DNA of 64,000 nt from positions 124,001 through 188,000 of the forward strand of contig CALOAF010000007.1 in assembly GCA_942491385.1 (NCBI GenBank), written 5' to 3'. Shown in pieces: positions 1-8,666 of this stretch. The notes under the pieces are model-generated. The model saw nothing but the letters and a program-made list of their open reading frames with translations. It made no database searches and was not told the DNA's origin. This DNA comes from UBA6170 sp942491385. GTDB taxonomy: Bacteria; Chloroflexota; Anaerolineae; Anaerolineales; Anaerolineaceae. Each line of letters begins with the position of its first letter. The stretch's first letter is position 1. The position numbers and the translations under genes are program-made.

Positions 1-1276
1 AGGAAAAACCTTTGACGAAGCTTCTGAAATTGTTAAAAAGAATAATGTGTTTACCACTCATACACCTGTCCCAGCTGGAAATGATCAATTTCCCATTTGG
101 TTAATTGATAAGTATTTTTCTCAAATCTGGCCAAAGTTAAATCTATCCAGAGACCAATTTGTAAATTTAGGCAAACAGTCACAGGTCTGGGGCGAAACAT
201 TTGTTATGCCTGTTTTGGCACTCAAGCTTTCTGAACATATGAATGCAGTTTCTGAATTGCATGGTGATGTATCCCGGAAAATGTGGAACTGGTTATGGCC
301 AGACCGCTCAGAGGAAGAGGTTCCGATTACCCATATTACCAATGGAATTCATACGAGTTCATGGATTGCCAGACAAACCAACTTATTATTCCAGAAATAT
401 TTAGCGCCAGATTGGATGGAACGGGCTGACGATCCAGAAATTTGGGAAAACATCGAAAGAATTCCTGATTTTGAATTGTGGGCTGTCAGAAAGCATTTAA
501 AACGAAAGTTGACGGTTTATTGTAACGAAGTAGCCAGGGAAAAATGGCAGCGAGGTGGTTTTCACCCGGTGCAGGTTGTTGCCAGCGGAGTTTTAATGGA
601 GCCATATTCCTTAACAATTGGTTTTGCACGCCGTTTTGCAACCTATAAACGTGCCAATTTAATCCTGCGCGATTATGAACGATTGCTAAAACTTGTAACA
701 AACGAACGTATGCCAGTTCAAATTATCTTTGCTGGAAAAGCCCATCCAGCAGATGAGCCAGGGAAATTAATCATTCAGGAAATCTATCGAGCTGTTAAAG
801 ATGCCAAAATGGGTGGTCGTTTGATATTTCTGGAAGATTATGATATGAGAATCGCCAGACTTTTAGTTCAAGGTGTTGATGTGTGGCTAAACACACCCCG
901 GAGACCGAATGAAGCCTCAGGTACTTCTGGTATGAAAGCTGCCTTAAATGGTGTTTTGAATCTATCGGTGTTGGATGGTTGGTGGCGTGAAGGTTACAAT
1001 GGTAAAAATGGCTGGCCAATCGGTGACGATACTGAGTATGAGGATACGAACCAACAGGACGAGATTGATTCAATAGATCTCTATGAAACCCTAGAAAATG
1101 AAATCGTACCTTTGTATTATCAATCCAGGTCAGCGGATAATTTGCCAAATGAATGGATTGCGCGCATTAAAGAGACAATTCGCTCCAATGCACCCAAATT
1201 CTCTACGCGGAGAATGGTGAAAGAGTATATGAATAATCTTTATGCTGGTGCTGCAGAAAATAATATAGATAAATAA
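1..1276 (+). CDS. glgP: Alpha-glucan phosphorylase, 3' part (5' end outside window)
   Basis: Cytoplasmic GT35 phosphorylase that releases glucose-1-phosphate from glycogen or maltodextrin. The frame is open from base 2, so the first in-frame GTG (base 47) is internal and the N-terminus lies upstream; about 424 residues are visible. Seen: FTTHTPVPAGND near the window start, a GFARRFATYKRAN block, and the pyridoxal-phosphate region EASGTSGMKAALNG (Lys codon near base 935) followed by LSVLDGWWREGYNG. This wording is typical of the bacterial and archaeal phosphorylase branch that carries an N-terminal DUF3417 domain, rather than of the E. coli GlgP/MalP branch. The next gene starts 9 bases after the stop. 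Confidence 0.93.
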   Translation, partial: GKTFDEASEIVKKNNVFTTHTPVPAGNDQFPIWLIDKYFSQIWPKLNLSRDQFVNLGKQSQVWGETFVMPVLALKLSEHMNAVSELHGDVSRKMWNWLWPDRSEEEVPITHITNGIHTSSWIARQTNLLFQKYLAPDWMERADDPEIWENIERIPDFELWAVRKHLKRKLTVYCNEVAREKWQRGGFHPVQVVASGVLMEPYSLTIGFARRFATYKRANLILRDYERLLKLVTNERMPVQIIFAGKAHPADEPGKLIIQEIYRAVKDAKMGGRLIFLEDYDMRIARLLVQGVDVWLNTPRRPNEASGTSGMKAALNGVLNLSVLDGWWREGYNGKNGWPIGDDTEYEDTNQQDEIDSIDLYETLENEIVPLYYQSRSADNLPNEWIARIKETIRSNAPKFSTRRMVKEYMNNLYAGAAENNIDK

Positions 1277-1285
1277 GAGGTCCTT

Positions 1286-1807
1286 ATGCCATTACCATCC
1301 TCTCCAATTCTAATAATTTTGATCATCTTTTTCCTGCGCGTATCGGATATGTCGTTGGATACAATCCGAGTTTTGTTTGTCTTTCGGGGACGAAGAGGAT
1401 TGGCCTGGATACTAGGATTCTTTCAATCTTTATTATTTGTTATTGCCATCACATCCGTATTGGCCAATATGGATAATTTTCTTAATATTATCGCGTATGC
1501 AGCCGGCTTTGCTACAGGGAATGTGGTTGGGATGACCATTGAAAACAGATTGGCGGTAGGGCATATTAATATGACCATCTTCAGCCCAATGGCTGGACCA
1601 AGAATAGCGGATGCGCTGAGAAATGCTGGTTTTGCAGCGACAGAAGTCTCTGGAAGGGGTAGAAATGGAATGGTTTCCGTTCTGCATGTTGCAGTCCTGA
1701 GAAAGAGAGTGGATGAGGTGGAAAAAATCGTCCTGGATAAGGACAAGGACGCCTTCGTAACTGCACAAGATGTCCGGCCAATCCGAAGAGGTTTCTGGCG
1801 GGCATGA
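1286..1807 (+). CDS. UPF0316 family membrane protein (DUF5698/DUF2179)
   Basis: 173-residue protein. The N-terminal half is hydrophobic with about three membrane segments (roughly residues 6-22, 40-62 and 65-85). The motif SLDTIRVLFVFRG and the following GFFQSLLFV block are typical of UPF0316. The C-terminal half (about residues 95-165) is a soluble ACT-like DUF2179 domain reading GRNGMVSVLHVAVLRK, of a kind proposed to sense a ligand. Function is unknown. The start is supported by GAGG five bases upstream. Its position 9 bases behind the phosphorylase suggests co-transcription, but nothing in the sequence links it to glycogen. Confidence 0.85.
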   Translation: MPLPSSPILIILIIFFLRVSDMSLDTIRVLFVFRGRRGLAWILGFFQSLLFVIAITSVLANMDNFLNIIAYAAGFATGNVVGMTIENRLAVGHINMTIFSPMAGPRIADALRNAGFAATEVSGRGRNGMVSVLHVAVLRKRVDEVEKIVLDKDKDAFVTAQDVRPIRRGFWRA

Positions 1808-1858
1808 TTGGAAAATTCTTGGCAGGGTATTCATCTCCCTACTTTTTTATTTATATAA

Positions 1859-3349
1859 ATGATGAACAAAGAAACTGCATATTTAGGAATTGATCTGGGC
1901 ACATCCAGCCTTAAGCTGGTTTTGGTTGATACCCAGTTAAGGTTAATTTTCTCATTCAAAAAAGAATATCCCATTCAGTCACCTGAACCCGGTTTTGCAG
2001 AGCAGGATCCTGGAACCTGGATCTCTGCCCTGGAAACAGGTCTAAGGGGAGTCGGTGAATTCTTGGAAATTAATCGAATGTTCCTGAAAGGAATTGGCGT
2101 CAGCGGGCAAATGCATAGTCTTGTTTGCCTGGATAACAATTTAAGACCTGTTCAAAATGCAATAATATGGTCAGATCAAAGGGCATCAGAAATTGTTGAT
2201 TGCCTTAATACACAATATCCGAAAAGTGAATGGAAAAAATGGATTGCGAATCCAATTGCCTCAGGTTTTACCTTCCCCAGTTGGATGTGGATCAAAGAAA
2301 ATGATGAAAACTCAGCCGAGAAAATTCAATATTTGCTGCAACCGAAAGATTACGTGCGGTTTTGGTTAACCGGAGAACTATGCACTGATCCCAGTGACGC
2401 ATCCGCGACAGGATTTTACCATCCTGGGAAAATGAAGTGGTCTCCAACCATCCTTGATATAGCTGGATTGACTGAGGAAAATTTTCCTCCCGTATTGGCG
2501 TCTTTAGATGTGATTGGGTATCTTAAACCGGAATTATCAAAGAAATTTGGTCTGCCGAACAAAGTTCCTGTAATCGCTGGTGGAGGGGATCAGGCAATTC
2601 AAGCTTTAGCTTACAATGTTACTTCAGAAGGTGAATGTCTTGTTACCATTGGAAGTGGTGGACAAATATTTTCTCCAACCAATAAACCAACACCAGAATC
2701 TGAATTACGATTGAACCTTTTTAATCATGTGGTTCCAAACATTTGGCATTTTGAAGCTGCAACACTCGCCGCCGGGTTGTCATTTCGTTGGTTTAAATCC
2801 CTGCTGAGCAAGGATTTTTCGTATCTGCAGCTGGCAGATTTGGCATCAAACGTTAAATTAGATAAGAATTTATTTTTTATGCCATACCTGAATGGGGAAC
2901 GGACGCCATGGATGAATTCAAAGATGACCGGTGCATTTCTTGGTCTTCAAATGAACCATGAAATTGCTCATATGTCCCGTGCACTGATGGAAGGAGTTGT
3001 GTTTAGCATTGGTCAGGCAATGGATGTTATCCGGAATTGCGGAATCCATCCAAAGTCAGTGATCATTTCCGGAGGTGGCAGCAGGCATCCTTTTTGGATA
3101 CAGCTTCTGGCAAATGTGTTTGGACTCCAGGTTAAGAAAACAAATACCACCGAAGCGACTGCCAAAGGGGCAGCTCTGGCAGCCTGGCTTGGTGTGAATC
3201 AAATAAATTATGCTTCAGCAAAGAAAATCATACAGAAAAGTATCATCATTGATAAGATATTTGCTCCAGATCAGGATCAGGCTGAATTACAGGGAAAATA
3301 TCAAAGATTTAATGAGATTTATCCAAAAAATGTGAAATTATTTTCCTGA
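1859..3349 (+). CDS. xylB: Xylulokinase (FGGY family carbohydrate kinase)
   Basis: 496-residue FGGY kinase expected to phosphorylate D-xylulose to xylulose-5-phosphate, feeding the pentose phosphate pathway. Seen: N-terminal phosphate loop GIDLGTSSLK (residues about 9-18), GVSGQMHSLV and IWSDQRA in the sugar-binding half, GGGDQAIQALA near residue 240, and the C-terminal ATPase half with a Gly-rich IISGGGSRHPFW loop. Length and the GQMH motif fit XylB better than glycerol or rhamnulose kinase, though exact sugar specificity cannot be proven here. Two ATGs are adjacent (1859, 1862) and no convincing Shine-Dalgarno is visible. No xylose isomerase is in the window. Its stop lies only a few bases from the convergent stop of the NfeD gene. 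Confidence 0.87.
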   Translation: MMNKETAYLGIDLGTSSLKLVLVDTQLRLIFSFKKEYPIQSPEPGFAEQDPGTWISALETGLRGVGEFLEINRMFLKGIGVSGQMHSLVCLDNNLRPVQNAIIWSDQRASEIVDCLNTQYPKSEWKKWIANPIASGFTFPSWMWIKENDENSAEKIQYLLQPKDYVRFWLTGELCTDPSDASATGFYHPGKMKWSPTILDIAGLTEENFPPVLASLDVIGYLKPELSKKFGLPNKVPVIAGGGDQAIQALAYNVTSEGECLVTIGSGGQIFSPTNKPTPESELRLNLFNHVVPNIWHFEAATLAAGLSFRWFKSLLSKDFSYLQLADLASNVKLDKNLFFMPYLNGERTPWMNSKMTGAFLGLQMNHEIAHMSRALMEGVVFSIGQAMDVIRNCGIHPKSVIISGGGSRHPFWIQLLANVFGLQVKKTNTTEATAKGAALAAWLGVNQINYASAKKIIQKSIIIDKIFAPDQDQAELQGKYQRFNEIYPKNVKLFS

Positions 3350-3352
3350 GAC

Positions 3353-4676
3353 TCAATACTTTTCGATCTGTTTGACAATTAATGAAATACCTTGCTTATT
3401 GATGACTTGAACAGGCGTTCCGGGAGGTAAATTGCGAAAATCTTCTGTGATCGCGCTCCACTCTTCACCTGCCAACTGGATTGTTCCGTGCGGTTCCAAA
3501 GGCAAAACGACATACCCTTTTAATCCCATCAAAGATTCCATACCTGTCCTGACAGGGGATTTTAATGCCCGGATGGCAAATCGCATTACCACAAAAATAC
3601 CACCTGCTAATAAAATTCCTGTTGTAATTACCAACGGGACAGAAACTTGTGGAAATCCTGGGGCTTCAATTGAGTTAAAAAGGACCAGTGCGCCTACAAT
3701 AAATGAAATCGTTCCTGCAGCCTGTTAAAGCGCCATGTACAGGAGCTTTTATTTCCAGAATAAATAAGATGAATGCTGTCACCAGAAATAGAATGCCGAA
3801 CCAATTGACGGGTAATACACCTAACCCATACACTGCCAGGATTAAACAAACTGCGCCTATAAACCCGGCAACCCATCCCCCAGGATTGGATAATTCAATA
3901 AAAATTGCCTGCACGCCAATGGTTAATAATAAAAATAATATATTTGGATTGGTTAATAATTGCAATAGGTTTTCAATAAAGCTCATTTCAACCGGGAAGA
4001 GCACTGCGTTATCAAGTTCTAAAATGGTTGTGCCTACAGCCAACTCCACAGTAGTCCCATTGATTTTTTCTATCAGGTCTTTAGTGTCTGTGGCAATAAA
4101 ATCAATTAACCCAGCTGCCAGGGCTTCATCTGCCGATACAGCTTTTGCACTCTCTATTGTATCCTCAGCCATGGCAACTGCTTCTGATCCACGATTAGCT
4201 GCCAGGGAGCGAACAGAAGCTTTCAGGATTTCTTTTTGTTTTGCCTCGATCGTTTCTCCCAAATCTTCCCCTTGACCTCCAACTGGACTGGCTGCGCCAA
4301 TGGCTGTTTCAGGTGCCATGGCAGCAATATGACCAGCCAGGGTAATCAATGTCCCGGCGCTTCCGGCGATCGCACCACGGGGAGCAACATAAACCACGAC
4401 AGGGATTTCACTCGAGCGAATATTCTGAATAATGATGTTCATCAAATCAATACTGCCTCCAGGTGTATCCAATTGCAAGATCATCAATTCGGCGCTTTGC
4501 TTTTCAGCCGTGGATAATCCACGCTCGATATATCCAACCAGAGCTGGAGTTAACGGACCCTGCACAGTGATCGTGATGATCGTTGGAGACAATGTTTGTG
4601 CTTGAGTGGATTGGATGGGGAGAAGTAAGGCTACCAAAACCCAAGTTGTAATGGTGATTAACCTGATCAATTTCAT
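3353..4676 (-). CDS. nfeD: NfeD-type membrane-bound serine protease (frameshifted)
   Basis: Long-form NfeD (ClpP-class membrane serine protease of the SppA/1510-N type), about 440 residues when re-phased. Signal peptide at residues 1-26 ending STQAQ; protease domain with LQLDTPGGSID, then the nucleophile region GAIAGSAGTLI (Ser after A-G) and a downstream Lys-containing region. Several membrane helices follow (about residues 235-330), and the C-terminal OB-fold (MGLKGYVVLP...) is near the end. As given, the frame breaks around base 3721: one extra G in a GG pair makes the reading end at 3675, while the correct continuation runs to 3353. Function: membrane quality-control protease, usually paired with a stomatin-like partner; no such partner is adjacent. 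The single indel suggests a sequence error. Confidence 0.85.
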
Positions 4677-4844
4677 TTTTTCCTCGTTTCCTATTCAGAT
4701 TATAAATAGCCTTGCTGATAAAAACAAGAAAGAGTGTAGAGATTTTCCTCGTCAACATCTTTCCAGATTCGAATCAAGGTCAACCAACATAGCTATTGAA
4801 ATGAGGGTTTTTCGCAGGCTGATTGGTTTTAGAGGAATCTGGGG

Positions 4845-4876
4845 AAAAAAAGTGGGCTGATGAAAACTCAGCCCAC
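4845..4876 (-). terminator. Intrinsic terminator after pyrH
   Basis: On the minus strand a 9-bp perfect stem (GTGGGCTGA / TCAGCCCAC, arms at 4868-4876 and 4852-4860) is followed by seven T. It begins 7 bases past the pyrH stop and closes the rpsB-tsf-pyrH block. Confidence 0.9.
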
Positions 4877-4882
4877 TCAAAT

Positions 4883-5605
4883 TTATGGTGTTCCATCTAC
4901 TAATGTGCCGATCGGCTCACCAAATATTGATTTTTTTAGTGCTAAAGGGTCAAAAAGATTAAGAACCAGGATTGGCAATTTATTCTCCATACACAATGAT
5001 ATGGCTGTACTATCCATGACTTCCAATCTTTTATTTAATGTATCGATATAGGAGAGGTGGTCAAATTTGACAGCATTTGGGTTTCTTTTGGGATCACTGT
5101 CATAAACTCCATCGACTTTGGTTGCTTTGATTACCACATCTGCATCGATTTCCATTGCCCTTAAAGCAGCGGCAGTGTCAGTCGAAAAATATGGATTACC
5201 TGTGCCACCGCCAAAAATAACTACTCTCCCTTTTTCCATGTGGCGAATGGCTCTGCGACGAATATATGGCTCGGCCACAGAACGCATTTCGATCGCGGAT
5301 TGCAATCTGGTGACGACATTGATCGACTCTAACGCATCCATTAGCGCCAAACCATTCATCACGGTTGCAAGCATCCCCATATAATCCGCGGTGGCGCGAT
5401 CCATGCCGAGATCCAAACCTTGTTTTCCGCGCCAAAGGTTTCCAGCACCAATTACAATGGCGACATCAACACCCAAATCGTGAACTTCTTTGACTCGATT
5501 TGCTATTCTTAATGCGCAATGTGGATCAATTCCAACGCCGGAATCATTTCCTAAGGCTTCCCCCGAAAGTTTTAGTAAAATTCTTTTAAATTTGATTTGT
5601 TCCAT
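4883..5605 (-). CDS. pyrH: UMP kinase
   Basis: 240-residue bacterial UMP kinase (amino-acid kinase fold, hexameric) that makes UDP from UMP with ATP. Seen: RILLKLSGEAL at residues 8-18, VIGAGNLWRG near 51, MDRATADYMGMLATVMNG near 68, and FGGGTGNPYFSTDTAAALRA near 130, all family signatures. Length is the usual one. It follows tsf in the common bacterial order rpsB-tsf-pyrH, although frr, the usual fourth member, sits elsewhere in this window with uppS-cdsA. A terminator hairpin lies between tsf and pyrH, so expression is probably partly uncoupled. AAGGT precedes the ATG. Confidence 0.96.
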   Translation of the reverse strand: MEQIKFKRILLKLSGEALGNDSGVGIDPHCALRIANRVKEVHDLGVDVAIVIGAGNLWRGKQGLDLGMDRATADYMGMLATVMNGLALMDALESINVVTRLQSAIEMRSVAEPYIRRRAIRHMEKGRVVIFGGGTGNPYFSTDTAAALRAMEIDADVVIKATKVDGVYDSDPKRNPNAVKFDHLSYIDTLNKRLEVMDSTAISLCMENKLPILVLNLFDPLALKKSIFGEPIGTLVDGTP

Positions 5606-5619
5606 TTTTGTGACCTTCT

Positions 5620-5649
5620 AAAAAAAAAGCCAACCATGTGGTTGGCTTT
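5620..5649 (-). terminator. Hairpin terminator/attenuator between tsf and pyrH
   Basis: Minus strand: AAAGCCAACC ... GGTTGGCTTT with a four-base loop, followed directly by a run of T (complement of the A-run at 5620-5628). It lies in the 50-base gap between the tsf stop and pyrH start, so it likely reduces, rather than abolishes, read-through into pyrH. Confidence 0.85.
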
Positions 5650-5655
5650 AAACTG

Positions 5656-6267
5656 TCATTCTTCTTCTGTTGTGGTTTCCCCTAATGCCCAGCGGGCAAA
5701 ACGGCGCACGACAACATTCTCACCCAAGGCAACAACTTTTTCATTAATTAATTGCTGGATGGTAATGTCTTCATTTCGAATGTATGGTTGACGCATCAAT
5801 ACGACTTCGTTTTTGAATTTTTCTAAGGTACCTTCTACAATTCGAGGAAGAATTGCTTCGGGTTTCCCGTCTTCACGAGCTTTGGCAGCAGCGATTTGAG
5901 CTTCTTTGTCCAAAACTGCCTGGGGAATATCCTCTTCATGAATGTATTCTGGTGAGGTAGCTGCAATTTGTAAAGCTAGTTCGTGAGCCAGCTCACGGAA
6001 TGATTCTGAACGACCCACAAAGTCTGTTTCGACATTCACCTCTACCATTACACCAACACGGCCATTGCCATGATTGTAAAGTTCAACCACACCTTCAGAA
6101 GCTACGCGTGATGCGCGTTTGGCAGCTTTTGCCAAACCTTTTTCACGTAAGAAATCCAGTGCTTTGTCTAAATCTCCGTCTGCATTCTCCAGTGCATTTT
6201 TGCAATCTAAGATGCCAGCACCTGTGGACTCTCTTAATTTTTTGATATCTTCAGTTGAAATTGCCAT
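5656..6267 (-). CDS. tsf: Elongation factor Ts (short form)
   Basis: Guanine-nucleotide exchange factor for EF-Tu. 203 residues, the short form with one core subdomain, compared with about 280 in E. coli. Seen: N-terminal UBA-like domain (ISTEDIKKLRESTGAGILDC, residues 3-22) and the invariant exchange motif VNVETDFVGR near residue 78. The C-terminal part shows RQPYIRNEDITIQQLI, the usual end of the core domain. It is 46 bases after rpsB and 50 before pyrH on the same strand. Short EF-Ts also occurs in Thermus and cyanobacteria, so the length is a lineage feature and not a truncation. Confidence 0.96.
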   Translation of the reverse strand: MAISTEDIKKLRESTGAGILDCKNALENADGDLDKALDFLREKGLAKAAKRASRVASEGVVELYNHGNGRVGVMVEVNVETDFVGRSESFRELAHELALQIAATSPEYIHEEDIPQAVLDKEAQIAAAKAREDGKPEAILPRIVEGTLEKFKNEVVLMRQPYIRNEDITIQQLINEKVVALGENVVVRRFARWALGETTTEEE

Positions 6268-6313
6268 TTTTTTTAAAAATCCTTCAATCCTTCATTCCAA
6301 GCAAAGGAATGTT

Positions 6314-7525
6314 TTACTTGTCATCTTTTGAATCGACTGGTAAATCGTCTTCCACATCTTCAGCAGCTACCTCAGCTTTTTTGGATGCCTTGGCTTTTGG
6401 AGCTTTTTTGGCTTTTGCTGCAGGTTTCTTTTTGACTACTTTCTCTTCGACTTCTTCTTCCTCGTCTTCGACAACATCCGCTGCGCTCTCGACAACTTCT
6501 TCCTCGACAACTTCTTCATCGGTTACGACAACATCCGCTGCACTCTCGACAACTTCTTCCTCGGTTACGACAACATCCGCGACTCTCTCGGCAACTTCTT
6601 CTTTGGCTTTGATAACTTCCGCAGTGTTCTCGACAACTTCTTCCGTGGTTTCATCAGTCTTTTCTTCTACAACATCATCTTCTGATACTTCTTCTTCCTT
6701 GTCAACATCAATCTTGGCTAAGGTTGAAGCTCCTAACAAAGTCTCGTCGTCCAATTCTGCGTCTTCTTCCATGCGGCGGCGGACAACGACTGGTTTTTCT
6801 TCGCCAGGTGTCATTCCTTCTTCGATATCTTCATCTTTGCGAAGGGATTTACCTTCAATTACAGCGTCAGCAATTTTAGAGACCATCAACTTAATAGCTC
6901 TGATTGCATCATCATTCGAAGGAATTACATGGTCGATGTTGCGAGGATCGCAGTTTGTGTCAACCATTGCAATAATGGGAACACCCTTTAAGTTTGCTTC
7001 GTGAACTGCAGTTTCTTCACGGCTAATATCGACAATAAAGAGAAAATCAGGGATTTTCTTCATGTTGCGAACACCGCTTAACCGGATCAAAAGTCGGTTG
7101 ATGTCACGATCAATCATCAATGCTTCTTTTTTGGTGTAAGAATTGATTTCACCTGTCTCGTGCAATCTTTCCAGGCGTTCAAGTTCACCAATCCGTTGGC
7201 TAATGGTGGCCCAGTTGGTTAATGTACCACCCAACCATCTTTCTGTCACATAAGGCATACCACAACGTGTTGCTTCTTCTAAAATTGTTTCCTGTGCCTG
7301 ACGTTTTGTGCCGACGAAAAGAATTGTTCCACCGGCGGCTACCGCATCGCGAACGATGTTGTAGGATGAATTGATTGCCTTGACAGTTTGTTGCAGATCA
7401 AGGATGTGAATACCATTGCGTTCCGTAAAGATAAACGGACGCATTCCAGGGTGCCACTTGTTGGTGCGATGACCAAAGTGAACACCACTTTCCAAGAGAG
7501 CTTTCATGGAAATTACAGATGCCAT
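6314..7525 (-). CDS. rpsB: 30S ribosomal protein S2 with long acidic C-terminal tail
   Basis: Residues 1 to about 225 are a normal S2: MKALLESGVHFGHRTNKWHP at the N-terminus, GTKRQAQETI near residue 69, RWLGGTLTNW near 92, and PIIAMVDTNCDPR near 182. The protein then continues to 403 residues, against about 230-260 normally. The tail is dominated by Glu, Val, Asp and Ala with repeated blocks such as VVESAADVV, then a Lys/Ala/Pro stretch (KKKPAAKAKKAPKAK) and an acidic end. The start is fixed by AAGGAG upstream of ATG and the conserved N-terminus. Some bacteria have extended S2, but this one is large. Expression probably responds to the structured leader just upstream. Confidence 0.95.
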   Translation of the reverse strand: MASVISMKALLESGVHFGHRTNKWHPGMRPFIFTERNGIHILDLQQTVKAINSSYNIVRDAVAAGGTILFVGTKRQAQETILEEATRCGMPYVTERWLGGTLTNWATISQRIGELERLERLHETGEINSYTKKEALMIDRDINRLLIRLSGVRNMKKIPDFLFIVDISREETAVHEANLKGVPIIAMVDTNCDPRNIDHVIPSNDDAIRAIKLMVSKIADAVIEGKSLRKDEDIEEGMTPGEEKPVVVRRRMEEDAELDDETLLGASTLAKIDVDKEEEVSEDDVVEEKTDETTEEVVENTAEVIKAKEEVAERVADVVVTEEEVVESAADVVVTDEEVVEEEVVESAADVVEDEEEEVEEKVVKKKPAAKAKKAPKAKASKKAEVAAEDVEDDLPVDSKDDK

Positions 7526-7566
7526 ATTGTTTCTACTTTCTCCTTATTAATTTTCGTTAGACCTCC

Positions 7567-7625
7567 GTTCTCGTCAACCCATTTGATCAGAACATCCAGG
7601 ATGCACGCTGATATGGTCAGAGAAC
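7567..7625 (-). promoter_or_regulatory. Structured rpsB mRNA leader (candidate S2 autoregulatory element)
   Basis: On the minus strand an irregular long hairpin can form from nested perfect pairings: GTTCTC with GAGAAC (outer), CCAT with ATGG, TCAG with CTGA, and CATC with GATG at the tip. It ends 41 bases before the rpsB ATG; a smaller CTGC/GCAG hairpin (7638-7650) lies upstream near the likely transcription start. Leaders that bind S2 and repress rpsB-tsf are known in other bacteria; homology to them cannot be judged by eye. Confidence 0.5.
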
Positions 7626-7657
7626 GTGTGTAATGTACTGCTTTTCGCAGCCGAAAT

Positions 7658-7687
7658 AGTATATCATGATGTTAATAGAATCGTCCA
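7658..7687 (-). promoter_or_regulatory. Probable rpsB promoter
   Basis: Minus strand: -10 TATACT (7663-7658) with a weak -35 TGGACG at 18-base spacing (7687-7682). It would start transcription near 7651, placing both leader hairpins in the 5' untranslated region. The -35 matches only four of six consensus bases. Confidence 0.45.
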
Positions 7688-7807
7688 GAAGAAATTTGTA
7701 AAATGAAATTGCTTTGATGTAAAAACAAAAAATCAGACACAGGTCCAATTATTGTCCGTCGAAAATTCGTCATTGTAAGTTCAAATACAAGCAGATAGGA
7801 TTTAACG

Positions 7808-8575
7808 ATGACTCATATTTTGGTAACAAACGATGATGGTATCCTCTCACCCGGGATTATTCAATTGGCTAAATCATTGACCCAAATAGGTAAAGTGACG
7901 GTATTAGCACCGGATAAAAATTGGTCAGTGTCCGGCCATAAGAAAACTCTCCATAAACCACTCAGAATTAGACAGGTTCATTTGATGGATGGTATCAATT
8001 CTTTTTCATGTGATGGTGCACCATCAGATTGTGTTGCCCTGGCATTATTAGGCTTTATAGAAGAAAAAATTGATTTGGTGGTATCTGGAATAAACCCACA
8101 TGCTAATATTGGGAATGATGTAACCTATTCTGGTACTGTTACAGCCGCTTTTGAAGCAGCTATCTCGGGTTTATCAGCAGTCGCATTTTCATTGGATTCC
8201 CCTGAAAATCATGTTGGAGAAGTTGATTACTCTGCAACAGGCGAAGTTGCTGCATTGATCTGTCAGAATGTGATTAAAAATGGGTTGCCACCCAAAACAA
8301 TTTTGAGCGTGAATGTGCCATATCTGAAAAAGGATGAAATTAAGGGGTTTCAAATAACCAAACAAGGATTGCGGTTATATCGGGATGCACTTGTGATTCG
8401 GGATGATCCCAGAGGTGTCCCATATTATTGGATTGGGGGAGAATTTCCGCATGCTGTTCCTGAGCAGGGTACAGATTATGGTGCTCTGATGGAGGGTTGT
8501 GTTTCAATCACACCTTTACAATTGGATATGACAGCTTATGGGTTATTTGAGTACTTAAATCAATGGGAATGGTGA
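7808..8575 (+). CDS. surE: 5'/3'-nucleotidase SurE
   Basis: 255-residue SurE family metal-dependent phosphatase acting on nucleoside 5'- and 3'-monophosphates (also exopolyphosphatase in some species). Seen: N-terminal metal motif ILVTNDDGILSPG (Asp-Asp at residues 8-9), APDKNWSVSGHKKTL (the Ser/Asn ligand region), and SGINPHANIGNDVTYSGTVTAA with the conserved Asn ligand and Gly-Thr-Val stretch. The length is typical. AGGA lies eight bases before the ATG. It is divergent from rpsB and stands alone; in many genomes surE is near pcm or nlpD, which are absent here. Confidence 0.95.
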   Translation: MTHILVTNDDGILSPGIIQLAKSLTQIGKVTVLAPDKNWSVSGHKKTLHKPLRIRQVHLMDGINSFSCDGAPSDCVALALLGFIEEKIDLVVSGINPHANIGNDVTYSGTVTAAFEAAISGLSAVAFSLDSPENHVGEVDYSATGEVAALICQNVIKNGLPPKTILSVNVPYLKKDEIKGFQITKQGLRLYRDALVIRDDPRGVPYYWIGGEFPHAVPEQGTDYGALMEGCVSITPLQLDMTAYGLFEYLNQWEW

Positions 8576-8594
8576 TTTTCTACTTGATAATAAC

Positions 8595-8624
8595 TTGATT
8601 TTCTGTCACTCAATTCTATATACT
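8595..8624 (+). promoter_or_regulatory. Probable promoter of the CBS-domain gene
   Basis: TTGATT (8595-8600) and TATACT (8619-8624) at 18-base spacing, 43 bases ahead of the start codon. A strong AAAGGAG ribosome site follows at about 8652. Confidence 0.5.
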
Positions 8625-8666
8625 AGTATTAGTTAACCGTATGAATTTTGGAAAGGAGCAAATGAA

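Noticed and set aside
6255..7004. Long plus-strand open frame with Ser/Thr repeats opposite rpsB
   Set aside because: It is the antisense reading of the low-complexity S2 tail; it has no ribosome site and no match to known protein composition other than the mirrored repeat.
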